The translations under genes were made by a program, and so were the position numbers. Of a stretch of DNA of 64,000 bases, positions 49,071 through 57,002 are shown piece after piece. The notes beneath the pieces are model-generated. The model was not told where the DNA came from, did no database searches, and worked only from the letters and a program-made list of their open reading frames with translations. The DNA lies in assembly GCF_002005225.1 (NCBI RefSeq), contig NZ_CP019724.1:2606501-2670500 (forward strand), written 5' to 3'. Numbering within the stretch: the stretch's first letter is position 1; the number at the start of each line of letters is the position of its first letter. This stretch comes from Streptomyces pactum (lineage in GTDB: Bacteria; Actinomycetota; Actinomycetes; Streptomycetales; Streptomycetaceae).

Positions 49071-49268
49071 CGCTTTCCCTCCGGCCGACGACAGCGCGCC
49101 GACCCAACTAGAGATCTTGGGGGAAGCGGTGCCCTCACCCCTGCGTTTCCGGGCAACCGCCACCAGGCCCTTCGGTCACGGGCCGTTGTGACTTCCTGCC
49201 ATCAAGAGTGGCGGGTTCCATGGAAAATTGAACTTGCGTTTCACAGAGTGAGACGGGAGTATCGTTGC
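49071..49268. promoter_or_regulatory. leuC-ndgR divergent intergenic region with inverted repeat
   Basis: Within this stretch an inverted repeat GTTTCAC-AGA-GTGAGAC (49238-49254, one G-T mispair) lies 14 bases before the ndgR ATG, next to an A/T-rich TGGAAAATTGAAC. NdgR and its S. clavuligerus counterpart AreB are known to bind the shared ndgR/leuCD region; this inverted repeat is a candidate, but assigning it to NdgR is inference. Confidence 0.5.
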
Positions 49269-49985
49269 ATGGACAACAGTAGCGGCGTCGGCGTTCTGGA
49301 CAAGGCGGCCCTCGTCCTGAGCGCTCTGGAGTCCGGCCCGGCCACCCTCGCGGGGTTGGTCGGTGCGACCGGACTGGCACGACCCACGGCCCACCGCCTG
49401 GCCGTGGCGCTGGAACACCACCGTATGGTGGCGCGCGACATGCAGGGCCGGTTCATCCTCGGCCCGCGCCTGGCCGAACTGGCCGCGGCGGCCGGCGAGG
49501 ACCGCCTGCTCGCCACGGCGGGCCCGGTGCTCACGCATCTGCGCGACATCACGGGCGAGAGCGCCCAGCTCTACCGCCGCCAGGGCGACATGCGCATCTG
49601 CGTGGCCGCGGCCGAGCGTCTGTCGGGCCTCAGGGACACCGTCCCGGTCGGCTCCACGCTCACCATGAAGGCCGGCTCCTCGGCCCAGATCCTCATGGCC
49701 TGGGAGGAGCCCGAGCGCCTCCACCGCGGCCTGCAGGGCGCCCGCTTCACGGCGACGGCCCTGTCCGGCGTGCGCCGCCGCGGCTGGGCGCAGTCCATCG
49801 GCGAGCGGGAGCCGGGCGTGGCGTCCGTCTCCGCGCCCGTGCGCGGCCCCTCCAACCGCGTGGTGGCCGCCGTCTCCGTCTCCGGCCCGATCGAGCGCCT
49901 GACGCGCCACCCGGGCCGTATGCACGCCCAGGCGATCATCGACGCCGCCGGCCGGCTCTCCGAGGCCCTGCGCCGCACGGGCTGA
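49269..49985 (+). CDS. ndgR: NdgR, IclR-family regulator of amino-acid metabolism
   Basis: The 238-residue protein from the ATG at 49269 (MDNSSGVGVLDKAALVLSAL) has an N-terminal winged helix (TLAGLVGATGLARPTAHRLA) and a C-terminal IclR effector domain with VGSTLTMKAGSSAQILMAW. In S. coelicolor NdgR (238 residues) controls leucine, methionine and other amino-acid genes and affects actinorhodin. The divergence from leuCD is the classical arrangement. Confidence 0.93.
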   Translation: MDNSSGVGVLDKAALVLSALESGPATLAGLVGATGLARPTAHRLAVALEHHRMVARDMQGRFILGPRLAELAAAAGEDRLLATAGPVLTHLRDITGESAQLYRRQGDMRICVAAAERLSGLRDTVPVGSTLTMKAGSSAQILMAWEEPERLHRGLQGARFTATALSGVRRRGWAQSIGEREPGVASVSAPVRGPSNRVVAAVSVSGPIERLTRHPGRMHAQAIIDAAGRLSEALRRTG

Positions 49986-50055
49986 TCCCACCGGCCCCGG
50001 TACGCGACCGGGAACGGGCCCGCCTCAACGCCGCGGCAGGCCCTCCCCCATGTCC

Positions 50056-50235
50056 TCAGGCCTCCCCGGACGCCGCCCGCTCCCCCGAGCGGTACGCGAG
50101 CCGGCCCCCGGCCCGCTTGCCCCGCCGCTCCAGCGGCACCTGCCCCGCGCCGCCGCCAGCCCGAAGGCCGGCATGTCCGCGTAGATCGACTCGTACGACC
50201 TCTCGGACACCAGGTACGCCTCGTGCCGCGCGGGC
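50056..50235 (-). pseudogene. Remnant of a DUF4188-like monooxygenase gene
   Basis: Reading leftward from about 50235, RHEAYLVSERSYESIYADMP and then AFGLAAA resemble the C-terminal region of DUF4188 proteins. One frame later GQVPLERRGKRAGGRLAYRS runs to a stop at 50056. The N-terminal part is absent and one frame is broken, so it is a fragment. The family call is tentative. Confidence 0.45.
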
Positions 50236-50560
50236 CGAGGCGGGCCGGCCGCTGGAGCTGCTCGGCCGGGAGACCTCCCGGGAGTTGGCCTCCCTCTCCC
50301 CCGTACACCGTTCGCTGGTGACGGCGGTGGCCGCGCCGAGGCGGCTGGACTACCCCTGGGACGCCGAACTATTGGCTCCGTACGCCGAGTTGATGATCGA
50401 GGTGGCCCGGCGGGACCTGGACTTCATGGAAACCCACGGCTCGGAGGCGGAGAAGGCCGAGACGGCGGTCGCGTCGGCGGTGCTCTTCCGGCCGGTACCG
50501 CTGGCGCTGCACCGGCCGGCGCAGGAGGAGGAGTCGGCGCGGCGCTACGGCATCGAGTGA
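50235..50560 (+). pseudogene. C-terminal fragment of an unrecognised protein
   Basis: From about 50235 the plus strand reads AEAGRPLELLGRETSRELAS, then APRRLDYPWDAELLAPYAEL and MIEVARRDLDFMETHGSEAE, ending RRYGIE at 50560, with good third-position G/C. No start codon with a ribosome site precedes it; the frame upstream turns into low-complexity Arg/Pro. It appears to be the 3' end of a gene whose 5' part was replaced by the neighbouring DUF4188-like remnant. The family was not recognised. Confidence 0.45.
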
Positions 50561-50563
50561 ACG

Positions 50564-50601
50564 CCCAAGGGGGCTCCCGCCTGAGCGGGAGCCCCCTTGG
50601 G
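50564..50601. terminator. 17-bp perfect hairpin at the end of the tRNA array
   Basis: CCCAAGGGGGCTCCCGC (50564-50580) pairs exactly with GCGGGAGCCCCCTTGGG (50585-50601) around a CTGA loop. It begins seven bases past the 3' end of the last tRNA-Glu on the minus strand, so it most likely terminates the tRNA transcript. Confidence 0.85.
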
Positions 50602-50607
50602 CCCATG

Positions 50608-50680
50608 TACCCCCGACCGGATTCGAACCGGCGCTACCGCCTTGAGAGGGCGGCGTGCTAGGCCGCTACACAACGGGGGC
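50608..50680 (-). tRNA. tRNA-Glu (CUC), copy 1
   Basis: On the minus strand the 73 bases fold as a cloverleaf: acceptor GCCCCCG with CGGGGGT, anticodon loop around CTC in CCCTCTCAAGG, T arm GGTTCGAATCC and discriminator A. CCA is not encoded. It is the 3'-most of five tandem tRNA genes. Confidence 0.95.
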
Positions 50681-50707
50681 GAGGAACTGCGTTTCCGCAG
50701 ATCCGAG

Positions 50708-50779
50708 CTGGTCTACCAGGACTCGAACCTAGACTAACTGAACCAGAATCAGTCGTGCTGCCAATTACACCATAGACCA
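50708..50779 (-). tRNA. tRNA-Gln (CUG), copy 1
   Basis: The 72 minus-strand bases have acceptor TGGTCTA with TAGACCA, anticodon CTG in the loop TTCTGGT, T arm GGTTCGAGTCC and discriminator G. CCA is not encoded. Confidence 0.95.
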
Positions 50780-50799
50780 ATGTGGTTTAGACCAGTTTG

Positions 50800-50872
50800 T
50801 ACCCCCGACCGGATTCGAACCGGCGCTACCGCCTTGAGAGGGCGGCGTGCTAGGCCGCTACACAACGGGGGC
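50800..50872 (-). tRNA. tRNA-Glu (CUC), copy 2
   Basis: Identical over 73 bases, as far as checked by eye, to the tRNA-Glu at 50608-50680, anticodon CTC. CCA is not encoded. Confidence 0.95.
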
Positions 50873-50934
50873 CCTAGCGATCCTGCATCGGGAACGGTGG
50901 GTGCGACCCAGACTGTTCCCGCGGGAAGGATCTG

Positions 50935-51007
50935 TACCCCCGACCGGATTCGAACCGGCGCTACCGCCTTGAGAGGGCGGCGTGCTAGGCCGCTACACAA
51001 CGGGGGC
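50935..51007 (-). tRNA. tRNA-Glu (CUC), copy 3
   Basis: Third copy of the same 73-base tRNA-Glu gene, anticodon CTC, without visible changes. CCA is not encoded. Confidence 0.95.
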
Positions 51008-51046
51008 TTTGCGGATGTGCTCCGCGGCGCAGATAAGCTCTGCGAG

Positions 51047-51118
51047 CTGGCCTACCAGGACTCGAACCTAGACTAACTGAACCAGAATCAGTCGTGCTGC
51101 CAATTACACCATAGGCCA
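51047..51118 (-). tRNA. tRNA-Gln (CUG), copy 2
   Basis: As tRNA-Gln copy 1, except that the acceptor reads TGGCCTA with TAGGCCA. The T-A pair at acceptor position 4-69 is replaced by C-G, a compensatory change. It is the first gene of the array as transcribed. Confidence 0.95.
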
Positions 51119-51210
51119 CTGGAACGCAAGCCCCGGGGGGATCTTGTTCTAGCGTTGCGCTTCCGGTTCCCGGCCCTTTCGGCCCGCTCCCCGGCGGCGC
51201 AGGAAGAACA

Positions 51211-51564
51211 TTACCCGAAGGTGGACGGGGCTCCAAAACGAGTATCGGCACCGAGGAGCGCGGGGAGTTCGGAGAGCGAGGCGATACGGCGCGGCCCGAC
51301 GGGCGGGTCGACGGTCGCGTACACGCCGCCGCGGTCGATCCACACCGACAGCAGCCCGGCGTCGGCGGCGCCCCGCCCGTCGATCTCCGGGTGGTCGCCG
51401 ACGTAGGCCACCTCCGGCGGGGCGAGACCGAGGGCGTCGCAGGCGGCCAGGAAGGCGCCGGGCTCGGGCTTGGAGACGCCCAGCTCGGCGGCGCACAGGA
51501 TGGCCTCGAAGCGGTCGTGCACGCCGAGGACGCGCAGCTTGCGGTCCTGGACGGTGAGGTTCAC
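51211..51564 (-). pseudogene. HAD-superfamily hydrolase, C-terminal half, truncated by the TnpB element
   Basis: About 117 codons remain: from VNLTVQDRKLRVLGVHDRFE (motif II region, usually T/S-N-L) through SKPEPGAFLAACDALGL (motif III Lys) and VAYVGDHPEIDGRGAADAG (motif IV acidic residues) to the stop at 51211. Motif I with the nucleophile Asp (DxDxT) is absent because reading upstream enters the mobile element at 51565. The product, if any, would be inactive. Confidence 0.8.
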
Positions 51565-51709
51565 CTCACACGCTGACCTTGATCCTTCCTGCTTGCCTAG
51601 CGATGACCTCACCCCCGCACACAGATGCGCTGATCGAATGCGTGACCTTCCCGCAAGTCTGTCGTTGATCGGATGACAGCATTCGCACCATGGCCGGGAC
51701 GGAGGGCCT

Positions 51710-53710
51710 GTGAGTCGGAAGCCGCTACTCGCCGAGGGCAAGGCGCCCCGTACTGCGTGCGCCCATGTTCTTTTGCGTGCCGGAACCGTTGAGAAGACTG
51801 GGGAAGCACTCGGAGCGGCAGCACTGGCAAAGCGGGTGGGCTGGGCTGCGGCTCTGGTCTCCGGCATGGCCGCCAACCTCCTGGCCGCGCACTGGAACGC
51901 CACCGACGTGAACGCGCTGGCCTCAGGTGTGGACGGCGAGGGCCGGGCCATGCCGTCGAAGGCGTGGATGGCGTTGCGGCGTTTGGGCTGGACCGTCGCC
52001 CCGGCTGAGGGCCTCCGTGTCAGCGACCGGATCGTGCGCATGGCGCAGGAACAGGCTGGGCGCACACTGCGGGCAGTGAAATGGCGGGCCGACCTGACCA
52101 CCGGAGTCCTTCAGACGTGGCCCGCCGAACCTGGCAGGCGCACCCCACCGGAGTGGGATGCCGTCCGAGAGGCTGTCCCCGGCGGCCGGCACCTGCCCTC
52201 CAGTGTCATCACCGCCCGCACCCGGCAGATCGCCGCCTTCATCCACAGGCAAGGCCTGCTGCCTGCCGATGTCTTTGAACTGGAGGCCACACCTCAGAGT
52301 GCGCGGATGCTGCTGCTGTCCGCGTGCGACAGGCAGCAGGCCACGATCGCGCGCGGGGATGACCCGGGGCAGGCACTGCTGCGACTGCAGTTGCCGACCC
52401 GCCCAGACCCGCGCTGCTACCGAGACTGGACCTGGGTAGCGTGCCCGTTGACACTGCCGCCGACAACTCCGCCCGACGCCCTGCTGCACCTGCCTACCCT
52501 CCATGTCCGGCATGGCGCGTTGAGGGCGGATCTGGCGTACACCCACGCGGTGCCAAAGGCCCAGCGCACCGGGCACACGGTCGCACTTGGTGTGGACTGG
52601 GGGCTCAATACGCTGCTCAGCGCGGGCACGGTACGCGTGAACGACAGCGGACAGATCACCGCGCTTGGATCCGGAGGGTCCTTTCGCGCCGCCGGTGTCC
52701 TGGCCAAGCAGCACCGCCTGCGCCGTGAAAGCGAGCGCCTGCACGCCAAATTCGATCACTATCAGCGACTCATCGCCCACCGTGTTGAGCACCCACTGGC
52801 GGGCAAGCTCGAGGCGCTGGGCAGGGAGATGCGGCACGTTTCCCGTCGCCGCTCGAACCTCAACGACGCGCTTGCCTGGTCCGCCGCCCGATGGGCGGTC
52901 GACCAGGCCATCGCCGCTGGCGCGACGGTGATTTACATCGAAGACCTCCGCTCGATGGAGGCACGGGGCATGGGCCGCACCCTGAACACCCGCCTGTCAC
53001 AACAGGTACGTGGTCAGATCGTGGACCGCATGCGGCACCTGGCCGTCGAGGTGGGCATGGCCGTCGTCGCGGTGCCTGCCCGGGGCACCTCTCGGTACTG
53101 CCCCCGCTGTCTCGTCCCACTGCGGCACCGCAAGGCTCCTGACCGACCCACGGCACCCGGTTGGAAATGGGCCCTGTGCCCAAACGCGGATTGTGGCTGG
53201 CAGGGCGACCGCGACACCGGGGCCTGGCAGCGCATCGCCGCACGTGGTCTGACCCATCAGGTCAAAACCGTGACCGACCGCACCACCGGTGAGATGGTCA
53301 TCCACAACGTGGTCGATCCGCTCGAAGCCGCAGCCGTGGTCGCCCCCGCCACCACACAGACCCACCGCGGGGACCGGACAAAGATCGGACCCACCCGTCA
53401 CAGGACAACACGCCCCGCGCCCAGGCGACGCAGGGCACCCTCCCCCACCAGACCCACCGGTCAGGTGGGCCAGCGTCCGGAGGGACACGCTCACACGGGC
53501 TGGAGGTGGCTGCCCCGCGCAGCCCACCGGCACCAGGGCGTGACGACGATCAGCACCCCCGGCACCGGCCAACACCGGCCGCGAGGAGCAGCACTGGGCG
53601 CGGGCTTCCACCTGCACGCCCATGCATCTCCCCCACAGTGGGCTCGACCTACGTCAGACACTTCGTCTCGTAGGATCGCTCAGCTGATCAGAAACGTTGG
53701 AGTTGGATAG
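51710..53710 (+). CDS. tnpB: RNA-guided endonuclease TnpB family protein, large (666 residues)
   Basis: TnpB proteins are RuvC-type nucleases guided by an RNA from the element's 3' end and are the ancestors of Cas12. The start is the GTG at 51710 behind GGAGGG. RuvC-I is at VALGVDWGLN (Asp296), RuvC-II at IYIEDLRSME (Glu411), the zinc ribbon at CPRC ... CPNADC (Cys464, 467, 490, 495) and RuvC-III at GDRDTGAWQR (Asp502), so the D-E-D triad is complete. Typical TnpB has about 400 residues; here residues 1-290 are a long region of unknown fold and 540-666 a basic Arg/Thr/Pro-rich tail that could overlap the guide-RNA scaffold. Confidence 0.85.
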   Translation: MSRKPLLAEGKAPRTACAHVLLRAGTVEKTGEALGAAALAKRVGWAAALVSGMAANLLAAHWNATDVNALASGVDGEGRAMPSKAWMALRRLGWTVAPAEGLRVSDRIVRMAQEQAGRTLRAVKWRADLTTGVLQTWPAEPGRRTPPEWDAVREAVPGGRHLPSSVITARTRQIAAFIHRQGLLPADVFELEATPQSARMLLLSACDRQQATIARGDDPGQALLRLQLPTRPDPRCYRDWTWVACPLTLPPTTPPDALLHLPTLHVRHGALRADLAYTHAVPKAQRTGHTVALGVDWGLNTLLSAGTVRVNDSGQITALGSGGSFRAAGVLAKQHRLRRESERLHAKFDHYQRLIAHRVEHPLAGKLEALGREMRHVSRRRSNLNDALAWSAARWAVDQAIAAGATVIYIEDLRSMEARGMGRTLNTRLSQQVRGQIVDRMRHLAVEVGMAVVAVPARGTSRYCPRCLVPLRHRKAPDRPTAPGWKWALCPNADCGWQGDRDTGAWQRIAARGLTHQVKTVTDRTTGEMVIHNVVDPLEAAAVVAPATTQTHRGDRTKIGPTRHRTTRPAPRRRRAPSPTRPTGQVGQRPEGHAHTGWRWLPRAAHRHQGVTTISTPGTGQHRPRGAALGAGFHLHAHASPPQWARPTSDTSSRRIAQLIRNVGVG

Positions 53711-53722
53711 CACACCTAGGCC

Positions 53723-53742
53723 GCCAAGCCTGCGGGCTTGGC
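53723..53742 (+). ncRNA. Right-end hairpin, candidate 3' part of the omega-RNA
   Basis: GCCAAGCC, a TGCG loop and GGCTTGGC form a perfect 8-bp stem 12 bases after the tnpB stop. In IS200/IS605 elements such a hairpin marks the right end and is the terminal stem of the guide-RNA scaffold, with the guide taken from the flank just beyond. Here the flank begins near 53743-53766. RNA function is inference; the stem is seen. Confidence 0.5.
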
Positions 53743-53766
53743 TGTGCGCTCCAGTGCATTGAAGAT

Positions 53767-54192
53767 GACCTTCTCTTCGCCACCAGCGCGCTGGTATTCG
53801 GCGCCTCCGCCTCCCTCGGGGCGGCCGAAGCAGCAGCGGCAGACCAGTGGACCTTCAAGAAGAGCGGCGTGAGCTCGGACGGGGACTTCACCATCGCGGC
53901 CTACAACAACGGCACCTACGCGGGCCTCATGGAGTGGAACGCCGACCCCGTCGGAAACACCCCGGGAGACGCCTTCCGGGTCCTGGACCGGCTCTCCGAC
54001 GGTTGGGGCATGGAAGCCCACATGACCAGTCCGGTAACCGGGCGCACCGCCACCACGCGTGGTCATACTGCTGTTTACTACAGCCCGTATGGCACCGGGA
54101 ACCTGACCGAGGGCACCACGGTCTATATCCAGCTCTGTGCGATCAAGGGCACCACCGAACGGTGCAGCATCGCCTACTCCGGACACGCGTGA
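53767..54192 (+). pseudogene. Secreted protein gene lacking its start, cut by the TnpB element
   Basis: The frame is open from the element edge: LLFATSALVFGASASLGAAE is the hydrophobic core and cleavage region of a signal peptide, then ADQWTFKKSGVSSDGDFTIA and onward to CSIAYSGHA with stop at 54192. The initiating Met and positively charged start are missing. An internal ATG at 53932 lies too deep to restore secretion. Mature part about 115 residues, with two Cys near the end. The family was not recognised beyond small secreted actinomycete proteins. Confidence 0.7.
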
Positions 54193-54195
54193 CAC

Positions 54196-54226
54196 CAGGG
54201 CGGCAGCCATCACGGCTGCCGCCCTG
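54196..54226. terminator. 13-bp perfect hairpin between the secreted-protein remnant and gltX
   Basis: CAGGGCGGCAGCC (54196-54208) pairs exactly with GGCTGCCGCCCTG (54214-54226), loop of five. It sits between convergent genes, 24 bases past the gltX stop. Confidence 0.8.
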
Positions 54227-54250
54227 CGTACGTCGAATAGTGCGCGTGCG

Positions 54251-55735
54251 TTACGCCAACAGCCTCGCCAGCGCCGCGTCGATCCGGGCCAGCGCCTTCT
54301 CCTTGCCCAGGACCTCCAGGGACTCGAAGAGGGGCAGGCCGACGGTGCGGCCGGTGACGGCGACGCGGACGGGTGCCTGGGCCTTGCCGAGCTTGAGGCC
54401 GTGCGCCTCGCCGGCGGCCAGGACGGCCTCCTTGAGGGACTCGGGGGACGTCCAGTCGGCCGCGTCCAGCTTCTCGCGGGCGGTGCGGAGCAGGGCGTCG
54501 GAGCCCTCCTTCATCGCCTTGTTCCACGACGCCTCGTCGAAGACCGGCTCCGGCAGGAACAGGAAGTCGACGTTGTCCGTGATCTCGGAGAGGACCTTCA
54601 GGCGGGTCTGCGCGTGCGGCGCGATCGCCTGCCACTGGGACTCGTCGAAGTCCTCGGGCGCCCAGGGGGCGACGGGGGCCTTCAGCCACGGGCGGCAGCG
54701 CTCGGTGAAGTCCTTCACGTCGAGCAGGCGGATGTGGTCGGCGTTGATCGCCTCGCACTTCTTGAGGTCGAAGCGGGCCGGGTTCGGGTTGACGTCGGCG
54801 ACGTCGAAGGCCGCGACCATCTCCTCGATCGAGAAGATGTCCTGGTCGGCGGAGATCGACCAGCCGAGCAGGGAGAGGTAGTTGAGCAGGCCCTCGGGGA
54901 GGAAGCCGCGCTCGCGGTAGAGGTTCAGGCTCGACTGCGGGTCACGCTTGGAGAGCTTCTTGTTGCCCTCGCCCATGACGTACGGCAGGTGACCGAAGGC
55001 GGGGGTCTCCTTGGCGATGCCCAGCTCGGTCAGCGCCTTGTACAGGGCGATCTGGCGCGGGGTGGAGGAGAGCAGGTCCTCGCCGCGCAGGACGTGGGTG
55101 ATCTCCATCAGGGCGTCGTCGACCGGGTTGACGAGGGTGTAGAGGGGGGCGCCGTTCGCGCGGACGATGCCGTAGTCCGGGACGTTCTCGGCCAGGTAGG
55201 TGATCTCGCCGCGGACCAGGTCCGTGAAGGTGATCGTTTCGTCGGGCATCCGGAAGCGGACGATGGGCTCACGGCCCTGCGCCTCGTACTCCGCGACCCG
55301 CGCGTCGCTCAGGTCGCGGCAGTGGCCGTCGTAACCGGAGGGCTTGCCGGCGGCGCGGGCGGCCTCGCGGCGGGTGTCCAGCTCCTCCTGGGAGCAGTAG
55401 CAGCGGTAGGCGTGGCCGGCGTCGAGGAGCTTGGCGGCGACGTCCTTGTAGATGTCCATGCGCTGCGACTGGCGGTACGGCGCGTGCGGGCCGCCGACCT
55501 CGGGGCCCTCGTCCCAGTCGAAGCCCAGCCAGCGCATCGAGTCCAGGAGCTGGTGGTACGACTCCTCGGAGTCACGGGCCGCGTCGGTGTCCTCGATGCG
55601 GAAGACCAGCGTGCCCTGGTGGTGCCGGGCGAACGCCCAGTTGAACAGGGCGGTGCGGACCAGGCCCACGTGGGGGTTACCGGTGGGCGAGGGGCAGAAA
55701 CGGACGCGTACGGGGGAGCCGGGTGCGCTAGCCAC
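54251..55735 (-). CDS. gltX: Glutamyl-tRNA synthetase
   Basis: GltX charges tRNA-Glu and, in actinomycetes, also tRNA-Gln for later amidation. From the GTG at 55735 ([20 protein letters not shown]) it has 494 residues; a TTG three codons earlier is possible. The HIGH-type motif is [10 protein letters not shown] and the KMSKS motif [10 protein letters not shown]. That both tRNA-Glu and tRNA-Gln genes lie 3.5 kb away may be chance. It overlaps the FAH gene by eight bases. Confidence 0.95.
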   Translation of the reverse strand: MASAPGSPVRVRFCPSPTGNPHVGLVRTALFNWAFARHHQGTLVFRIEDTDAARDSEESYHQLLDSMRWLGFDWDEGPEVGGPHAPYRQSQRMDIYKDVAAKLLDAGHAYRCYCSQEELDTRREAARAAGKPSGYDGHCRDLSDARVAEYEAQGREPIVRFRMPDETITFTDLVRGEITYLAENVPDYGIVRANGAPLYTLVNPVDDALMEITHVLRGEDLLSSTPRQIALYKALTELGIAKETPAFGHLPYVMGEGNKKLSKRDPQSSLNLYRERGFLPEGLLNYLSLLGWSISADQDIFSIEEMVAAFDVADVNPNPARFDLKKCEAINADHIRLLDVKDFTERCRPWLKAPVAPWAPEDFDESQWQAIAPHAQTRLKVLSEITDNVDFLFLPEPVFDEASWNKAMKEGSDALLRTAREKLDAADWTSPESLKEAVLAAGEAHGLKLGKAQAPVRVAVTGRTVGLPLFESLEVLGKEKALARIDAALARLLA

Positions 55736-56504
55736 GCTTGACAACCTTGTTGGTGAGAGTGCCGATGCCTTCGATGGTGACGGCGACCTCGTCGCCGACG
55801 TTGAGGGGGCCGACGCCGGCCGGGGTGCCCGTGAGAATCACGTCACCGGGAAGCAGCGTCATCGCCTCGGAGATGTTGACGATCAGATCCTCGATGGAGT
55901 GGATCATCTCGCTGGTGCGGCCGAGCTGGCGCTGACCGCCGTTGACCGTGAGCTGGATGGTCAGGTCGGCCGGGTCGAGGTCGGTCTCCACCCAGGGGCC
56001 CAGCGGGCAGGAGGAGTCGAAGCCCTTGGCCCTGGCCCACTGCTTCTCGCGGCGCTGCACGTCGCGGGCGGTGACGTCGTTGGCGCAGGTGTAGCCGAAG
56101 ATCACGTCCTTGACGCGTTCGCGCGGGACCTCGCGGCACATGCGGCCGATGACGACGGCGAGCTCGGCCTCGTGGTGCAGCTCCTCGGAGAAGGAGGGGT
56201 ACTGGATGGCGTCGCCGGGGCCGACGACCGAGGTGGACGGCTTGAAGAAGGCGAACGGGGCGTCGGGGACCTCGTTGCCGAGTTCGCGGGCGTGCTCGGC
56301 GTAGTTGCGGCCGAAGGCGACGACCTTGTTGGGGAGGACGGGCGGCAGGAGCCGCACCTTGCTCAGGGGCACCTTGGTGCCGGAGAGCTCGAAGTCCGCG
56401 AACGGGATGCCCTTGATGATGTCGAGGACGAGCTGGTCCGGCTGGTCGCCCTCGACCGCGCCGAAGGCGACGTTCCCGTCGATGGAGAACCTGGCGATGC
56501 GCAC
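55728..56504 (-). CDS. Fumarylacetoacetate hydrolase family protein
   Basis: From the GTG at 56504 ([20 protein letters not shown]) the protein has 258 residues. [20 protein letters not shown] carries the ExE metal ligands, and [20 protein letters not shown] with [14 protein letters not shown] segments completes the FAH core, ending [20 protein letters not shown]. The substrate could be an acylpyruvate or oxaloacetate (as in YcgM/FAHD1 relatives). It is translationally coupled to gltX in a conserved pair of streptomycetes. Confidence 0.88.
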   Translation of the reverse strand: MRIARFSIDGNVAFGAVEGDQPDQLVLDIIKGIPFADFELSGTKVPLSKVRLLPPVLPNKVVAFGRNYAEHARELGNEVPDAPFAFFKPSTSVVGPGDAIQYPSFSEELHHEAELAVVIGRMCREVPRERVKDVIFGYTCANDVTARDVQRREKQWARAKGFDSSCPLGPWVETDLDPADLTIQLTVNGGQRQLGRTSEMIHSIEDLIVNISEAMTLLPGDVILTGTPAGVGPLNVGDEVAVTIEGIGTLTNKVVKRG

Positions 56505-56813
56505 GGGTTGCTTGGCCCCTTGCTGAGCTGGCTGGAGTCTGACGCTCCAGGCTAACGCGGCAAGGCCTGTCCGGCGGATCAGGCCGGAGGATGGCGGCGG
56601 TCCCCCTGGCAGCGGCGGGCGGGGCGTGCCGCTCGCGGCCACGAGCGGCGACGGACGCCGCCGTCGGCCGCTGCCGACGGCGGATCCCACCGGGCGGGCG
56701 CCCCGCGCGTCACGTGCCGTGGCCCCCGGGGACGGCGCTTCGCGGGCGCGGGCGCCCGTGTCCCCGTACGGCCGCCCTGAACGTCCGGCGGCCGGGCGAC
56801 GTACTACTACGTA
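56505..56813. other. Gap between the FAH gene and the small peptide gene
   Basis: About 300 bases without a gene. It holds an 11-bp perfect hairpin (56658-56683, CCGCCGTCGGC with GCCGACGGCGG, CGCT loop) that probably terminates the small peptide gene on the minus strand, and the FAH promoter region. Confidence 0.6.
56658..56683 (-). terminator. 11-bp hairpin downstream of the small peptide gene
   Basis: CCGCCGTCGGC (56658-56668) pairs with GCCGACGGCGG (56673-56683) around CGCT. It is on the minus-strand exit of the peptide gene and upstream of the FAH start. Confidence 0.6.
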
Positions 56814-57002
56814 CTACTGTGCGGCGGAGGCCGCGGCGGGGATCTCCATCAGCACCGTGCGCCGGGGATTGGCGGTCTGGGCGGGGAGCTCGACGGCGTG
56901 CTCCGGCTGCTCCGGCGTCCGCAGGTCGTCGGCGCCGTCGAGGTGCGCCAGCGTCGTGCGTCGCGGGTTGGCGATCTTGTGGAACATCATCGTCGTCTTC
57001 AC
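56814..57002 (-). CDS. Small peptide with duplicated ANPRRT motif
   Basis: The frame from the GTG at 57002 gives 62 residues: MKTTMMFHKIANPRRTTLAH, an acidic middle (DGADDLRTPEQPEHAVELPA) and QTANPRRTVLMEIPAAASAA. The block ANPRRT(T/V)L occurs twice, about 35 residues apart. The in-frame ATGs a few codons later are also possible starts. There is no signal peptide or leader-like processing site and no modification enzyme beside it, so a natural-product precursor is possible but unproven. It lies between the FAH gene and the conservon, divergent from cvnA. Confidence 0.55.
   Translation of the reverse strand: MKTTMMFHKIANPRRTTLAHLDGADDLRTPEQPEHAVELPAQTANPRRTVLMEIPAAASAAQ

Larger units (their letters stand above)
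51565..53766 (+). mobile_element. TnpB-only element of the IS200/IS605 (IS1341-like) group
   Basis: The element holds one large tnpB and no Y1 transposase (tnpA), so it depends on a transposase elsewhere. Its left edge is put at 51565 because the HAD gene is intact up to TTCAC (51560-51564), which would be the target-adjacent pentamer on the same strand as tnpB. The right edge is placed just after the subterminal hairpin at 53723-53742, before a truncated secreted-protein gene becomes readable (53767); this edge may be off by some 20 bases. No target duplication or terminal inverted repeat is seen, as expected for the family. Confidence 0.7.

Noticed and set aside
51710..53710. The TnpB protein as a Cas12 effector with the CRISPR-like unit at 8850
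   Set aside because: The CRISPR-like repeat is of type I-E form, lies 43 kb away, and the protein sits in an IS-like element without cas1 or cas2.
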